Below, in pieces: positions 13,569 through 15,578 of a stretch of DNA of 15,578 nt. The notes under the pieces were generated by a model. It searched no databases and had not been told where the DNA came from. It saw only the letters and a program-made list of their open reading frames with translations. How positions within the stretch are numbered: the stretch's first letter is position 1; each line of letters opens with the position of its first letter. Origin of the DNA: Thermoleophilaceae bacterium (GTDB lineage: Bacteria; Actinomycetota; Thermoleophilia; Solirubrobacterales; JACPNS01); assembly GCA_016463365.1 (NCBI GenBank), contig JAEMRJ010000047.1, positions 1-15,578 of the forward strand. Direction: 5' to 3'. The translations under genes were made by a program, and so were the position numbers.

Positions 13569-14641
13569 CCATCACGCAGGAGACGGCAGCCGCAGCGGCA
13601 ACGACGATCGACGCCGATGAGCTGGCCGAGTTTGTCGCGGTCGCCCGTGAGTACGGGGAACGCGCGGTGGGCAGGCTCGCGCTCGAGCTTGACGTCGGTT
13701 CGCCGGAGGCGATTGATCGCTGCTGGCGCGGACTGGGAGAGATCGGCCTGGACCGCTGCCTGCTTGATCAGCCGGCCGGCGGTGCCGGTTTGCCCGACGG
13801 CGCGATGGCGCCGCTGACCGAGGCAGTTGCCGGCGGAGACGGCGGCGTTGCGCTGCTGATGCTCTCATCGAACATCGCGCTCGCGGTGCTGCCTCAGGAA
13901 CTGACAGCCAAGCTCGTCGACAACGCGCGCTGGGCATACGTGCCCACCAGCGGGGTGCGCGCTGCCGGCGACTCGCTGCCGGCTCTGATCGACGGCCGGC
14001 TGACCGGTACGGCCAGGTTTGCGCTCGGCACCTTCGGAGCCGACGGGTACGTCTTTGAGTGTCGCGACGGCGAAGAGCTTGCACTGGCCGCAGTCGTGGC
14101 CGGCGCAGACGGGCTGATCGAAAACCAGGTCGACGACCAGCTCGCCCTGGGCGCGGCCGCCGCTTCAGAGCTGGTGATGCTCGACACGCCTGCGACGCGG
14201 ATCGGAGGAGCGGCAGAGGCTGCGCGCGCCGATGCGCTCGTGAACGCGGGCACCGCAGCGATCGCCCGCGGCACCGCGCATCGCGCGGGCATGCTGGCGC
14301 TCGAGTACGCCGAGAACCGTTACCAGGGCGGCGGACGAATCATCATCCACGGCGCAGTGCGCGACATGCTCGGGCGGATGAGCGAGCGGGAGATCGGCAT
14401 GGCGCCGCCCGTCGATCTTTCAGGCCCGGTCGATCCAGCCACCGCGCTCGCCCAGAAGATCGCCGCGACGGACGCAGCGGTCGAGACGACGATGGATGCC
14501 GTGCAGGTGTTCGGAGGGATGGGATACATGCACGAGACCGGGGTCGAGAAGTTGATGCGCGACGCGAAGTACTGCCAGCTGTGGCCGGTGCCCAACTGGG
14601 TTGGGCGGGATGCGCTTCTGGAGCTGCGGCGGGGGCGGTAG
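13565..14641 (+). CDS. Acyl-CoA dehydrogenase family protein, partner subunit lacking catalytic Glu
   Basis: A 358-residue protein with an acyl-CoA dehydrogenase C-terminal domain: NRYQGGGRIIIHGAVRDML (251-269) and QVFGGMGYMHETGVEKLMRD (314-333), the elements that normally contact FAD across the subunit interface. The N-terminal and middle domains are degenerate: the TEPxAGTD segment is missing (the region around residues 122-160 reads differently). The catalytic IYEGT of its partner is replaced by LWPVP (residues 339-343, after RDAKYCQ). It is therefore unlikely to work alone. AAAGGAG 8 nt before ATG 13565 is a good ribosome binding site, and the start overlaps the stop of the partner gene (ATGA). 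The pair recalls the heteromeric acyl-CoA dehydrogenases of mycobacterial steroid side-chain breakdown, but the substrate cannot be assigned. Confidence 0.85.
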   Translation: MTITQETAAAAATTIDADELAEFVAVAREYGERAVGRLALELDVGSPEAIDRCWRGLGEIGLDRCLLDQPAGGAGLPDGAMAPLTEAVAGGDGGVALLMLSSNIALAVLPQELTAKLVDNARWAYVPTSGVRAAGDSLPALIDGRLTGTARFALGTFGADGYVFECRDGEELALAAVVAGADGLIENQVDDQLALGAAAASELVMLDTPATRIGGAAEAARADALVNAGTAAIARGTAHRAGMLALEYAENRYQGGGRIIIHGAVRDMLGRMSEREIGMAPPVDLSGPVDPATALAQKIAATDAAVETTMDAVQVFGGMGYMHETGVEKLMRDAKYCQLWPVPNWVGRDALLELRRGR

Positions 14642-14663
14642 GCGGGCCGCCGGGCGCTGGATG

Positions 14664-14669
14664 TAGCTT
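14664..14669 (+). promoter_or_regulatory. Candidate -10 box for leaderless zinc-ribbon gene
   Basis: TAGCTT is followed by 6 nt and ATG 14676, the same TANNNT spacing seen at 1616 and 4177. It lies 22 nt after the stop of the dehydrogenase operon. GGCGGG before the ATG could act as a poor ribosome binding site instead. Confidence 0.35.
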
Positions 14670-14675
14670 GGCGGG

Positions 14676-14810
14676 ATGGCCTTCGGATTCATCAGCGAAG
14701 AAGACACCGTGATCTACGAGTGTGAGGACTGCGGCGAGCGGATTGAGGAGCAGATCCTGATGGGCACGCTGGTCTGCCCGCAGTGCGGCGGCGTGATGCT
14801 GCCCACCTGA
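14676..14810 (+). CDS. 44-aa zinc-ribbon protein
   Basis: A 44-residue protein with two knuckles, YECEDCGERI (Cys16, Cys19) and LVCPQCGGVM (Cys34, Cys37), separated by 14 residues. This is a standard four-cysteine zinc-ribbon. The N-terminus MAFGFISEEDTVIYE leads directly into the ribbon, and the C-terminus ends five residues after the last GG, so the protein is just the ribbon. Such mini-ribbons are usually of unknown role; binding of RNA, DNA or a protein partner is possible. A stop codon lies in frame 12 nt upstream of ATG 14676, which fixes the start. It is on the same strand as the dehydrogenases and 34 nt behind them, but may have its own leaderless promoter. Its stop faces the stop of the lipoprotein gene 12 nt away. 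Confidence 0.75.
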   Translation: MAFGFISEEDTVIYECEDCGERIEEQILMGTLVCPQCGGVMLPT

Positions 14811-14822
14811 ACCCGGCCCGCA

Positions 14823-15302
14823 CTACTTCACGCAGACCTTGAAGCCGATCTGCTTGCCGATTTCGTCGGCTTTTGTGTTGACCTGGTCGACCTCTTCGAT
14901 GACCTTCTGAACCTGAGCCTGGGAGCCGTCTCCCGCAGCCTCGCGGACGCGCACGGTGCCCGCTTGCAGCTCTTCGAGCTTTGCGGTCCACGCGTCGTAC
15001 TTGGCGGCCAGGTCCTCCGGCGGCACCAAGGCCGCAAGCTTTTTGATCGCGGGACCGGAGACTTCAATCTGCTTGCCGATGGCCGCCTCAAGGTCTTCGA
15101 TGCTTTCCGGCGGGGGAATCTCATCGAGCTTCACCTGCATGCTCTTGCAGATGGCGTCGGCCTTGGAGATCAGCGCGGCTTTGGTGAGCGGCTTGGGCGC
15201 CGTTGCGGCGCTGTCGCTTTCGGTGCTCTCAGTCGAGGACCCGCAGCCAGCGAGCGCCAGGGCGAGGATGGTGAGGGCGAGCAGTGGGAGCTTGAAAGGC
15301 AT
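14823..15302 (-). CDS. Lipoprotein of unknown function
   Basis: A 159-residue exported lipoprotein. The signal peptide is MPFKLPLLALTILALALAGC, with lipobox LAGC and lipidated Cys20. A low-complexity Ser/Thr/Glu linker (~21-38) follows, and then a helical, Lys/Glu-rich domain containing DAICKSMQVKLDEIPPP, LAAKYDAWTAKLEELQ and a terminal FKVCVK. The two cysteines in the mature domain (Cys53 and Cys157) could form a disulphide. The pattern of a short helical domain with one Cys near each end is common in uncharacterised actinobacterial lipoproteins. ATG 15302 is selected because AGGAGA lies 6 nt upstream and the signal peptide begins directly there; the frame remains open 52 codons further upstream, but that stretch is not protein-like. 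Confidence 0.82.
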   Translation of the reverse strand: MPFKLPLLALTILALALAGCGSSTESTESDSAATAPKPLTKAALISKADAICKSMQVKLDEIPPPESIEDLEAAIGKQIEVSGPAIKKLAALVPPEDLAAKYDAWTAKLEELQAGTVRVREAAGDGSQAQVQKVIEEVDQVNTKADEIGKQIGFKVCVK

Positions 15303-15488
15303 TGAATGTCTCCTGGATGGGGCCTGATGGGTTGCCCGGCGCGACTGACGGGTCCGTTGCATAACCGGACAAGTATTAGTGTAGGTCGCGGGGCTGAGTG
15401 ATCTTTGGGAGCGATTGATTGCGCGTGGGCGCGATGCGGACGCCTCGCCGCGGATCAAGGCTCATTGCCAGCTATCTTTTCTTGCCAC
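15303..15488. other. Intergenic region between lipoprotein gene and tRNA-Thr
   Basis: 186 bp with no convincing gene. It should contain divergent promoters: TATCTT at 15473-15478 fits a plus-strand -10 for tRNA-Thr, and AT-richer sequence near 15362-15385 (including TACACT on the minus strand) may serve the lipoprotein gene. GTCCG...CGGAC around 15351-15369 can form a short hairpin. Confidence 0.4.
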
Positions 15489-15561
<73 letters not shown>

Positions 15562-15578
15562 TAGGTTTTATGCGGGTT

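Overview
The window is about 15.6 kb of GC-rich bacterial chromosome that reads as core genome. It is densely packed, with several ATGA start/stop overlaps, and both tRNA genes lack a templated CCA. Several genes have no Shine-Dalgarno sequence but carry a TANNNT box 6-7 nt before the ATG, the leaderless pattern common in actinobacteria. Together with the MMPL exporter, ArsR/SRPBCC pair and paired acyl-CoA dehydrogenases, this suggests a high-GC actinobacterium, perhaps a deep-branching Thermoleophilia/Solirubrobacterales type. That placement is inference; no rRNA or marker phylogeny is available.

Left part (1-5750): the 3' end of a principal-type sigma factor; a PdxH/PhzG-type flavin oxidase; a two-TM bacterial PH-domain protein on the minus strand whose start lies directly behind tRNA-Tyr; tRNA-Tyr(GTA); a HAD hydrolase; a convergent two-TM unknown protein; and an autoregulated-looking ArsR + SRPBCC operon ending at a strong intrinsic terminator. 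Next comes an SDR oxidoreductase and a secreted protein of unknown function. Between SRPBCC and the SDR lies the most unusual locus. It holds a 20-residue hydrophobic ORF on the minus strand with a perfect AAGGAGGT ribosome binding site. Facing it on the plus strand is a putative ~75-nt RNA (TATAGT box to terminator) whose first 20 nt can pair without interruption (15 Watson-Crick, 5 G.U) with codons 3-9 of the small ORF. This looks like an undescribed type I toxin-antitoxin-like module.

Middle part (5741-10611, all minus strand): a 3.3-kb MMPL/RND exporter with a long repetitive periplasmic insert, followed downstream by a three-gene unit of unknown function: an 81-aa helical protein, a 331-aa helical-repeat protein (4-nt overlap) and a 78-aa putative zinc-binding protein. 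The leader of that unit carries repeated TCTACCGG motifs.

Right part (10736-15561): a small unknown protein preceded by a perfect 11-bp hairpin; then a tightly coupled operon of an acetoacetate decarboxylase-family protein and two acyl-CoA dehydrogenase-family proteins, preceded by two palindromic sites. The two dehydrogenases lack complementary sets of active-site and FAD motifs, so they probably form one heteromeric enzyme. The window closes with a 44-aa zinc-ribbon protein, a lipoprotein and tRNA-Thr(GGT). No insertion sequence, CRISPR array or prophage remnant was seen, and no gene-free stretch exceeds 300 bases.
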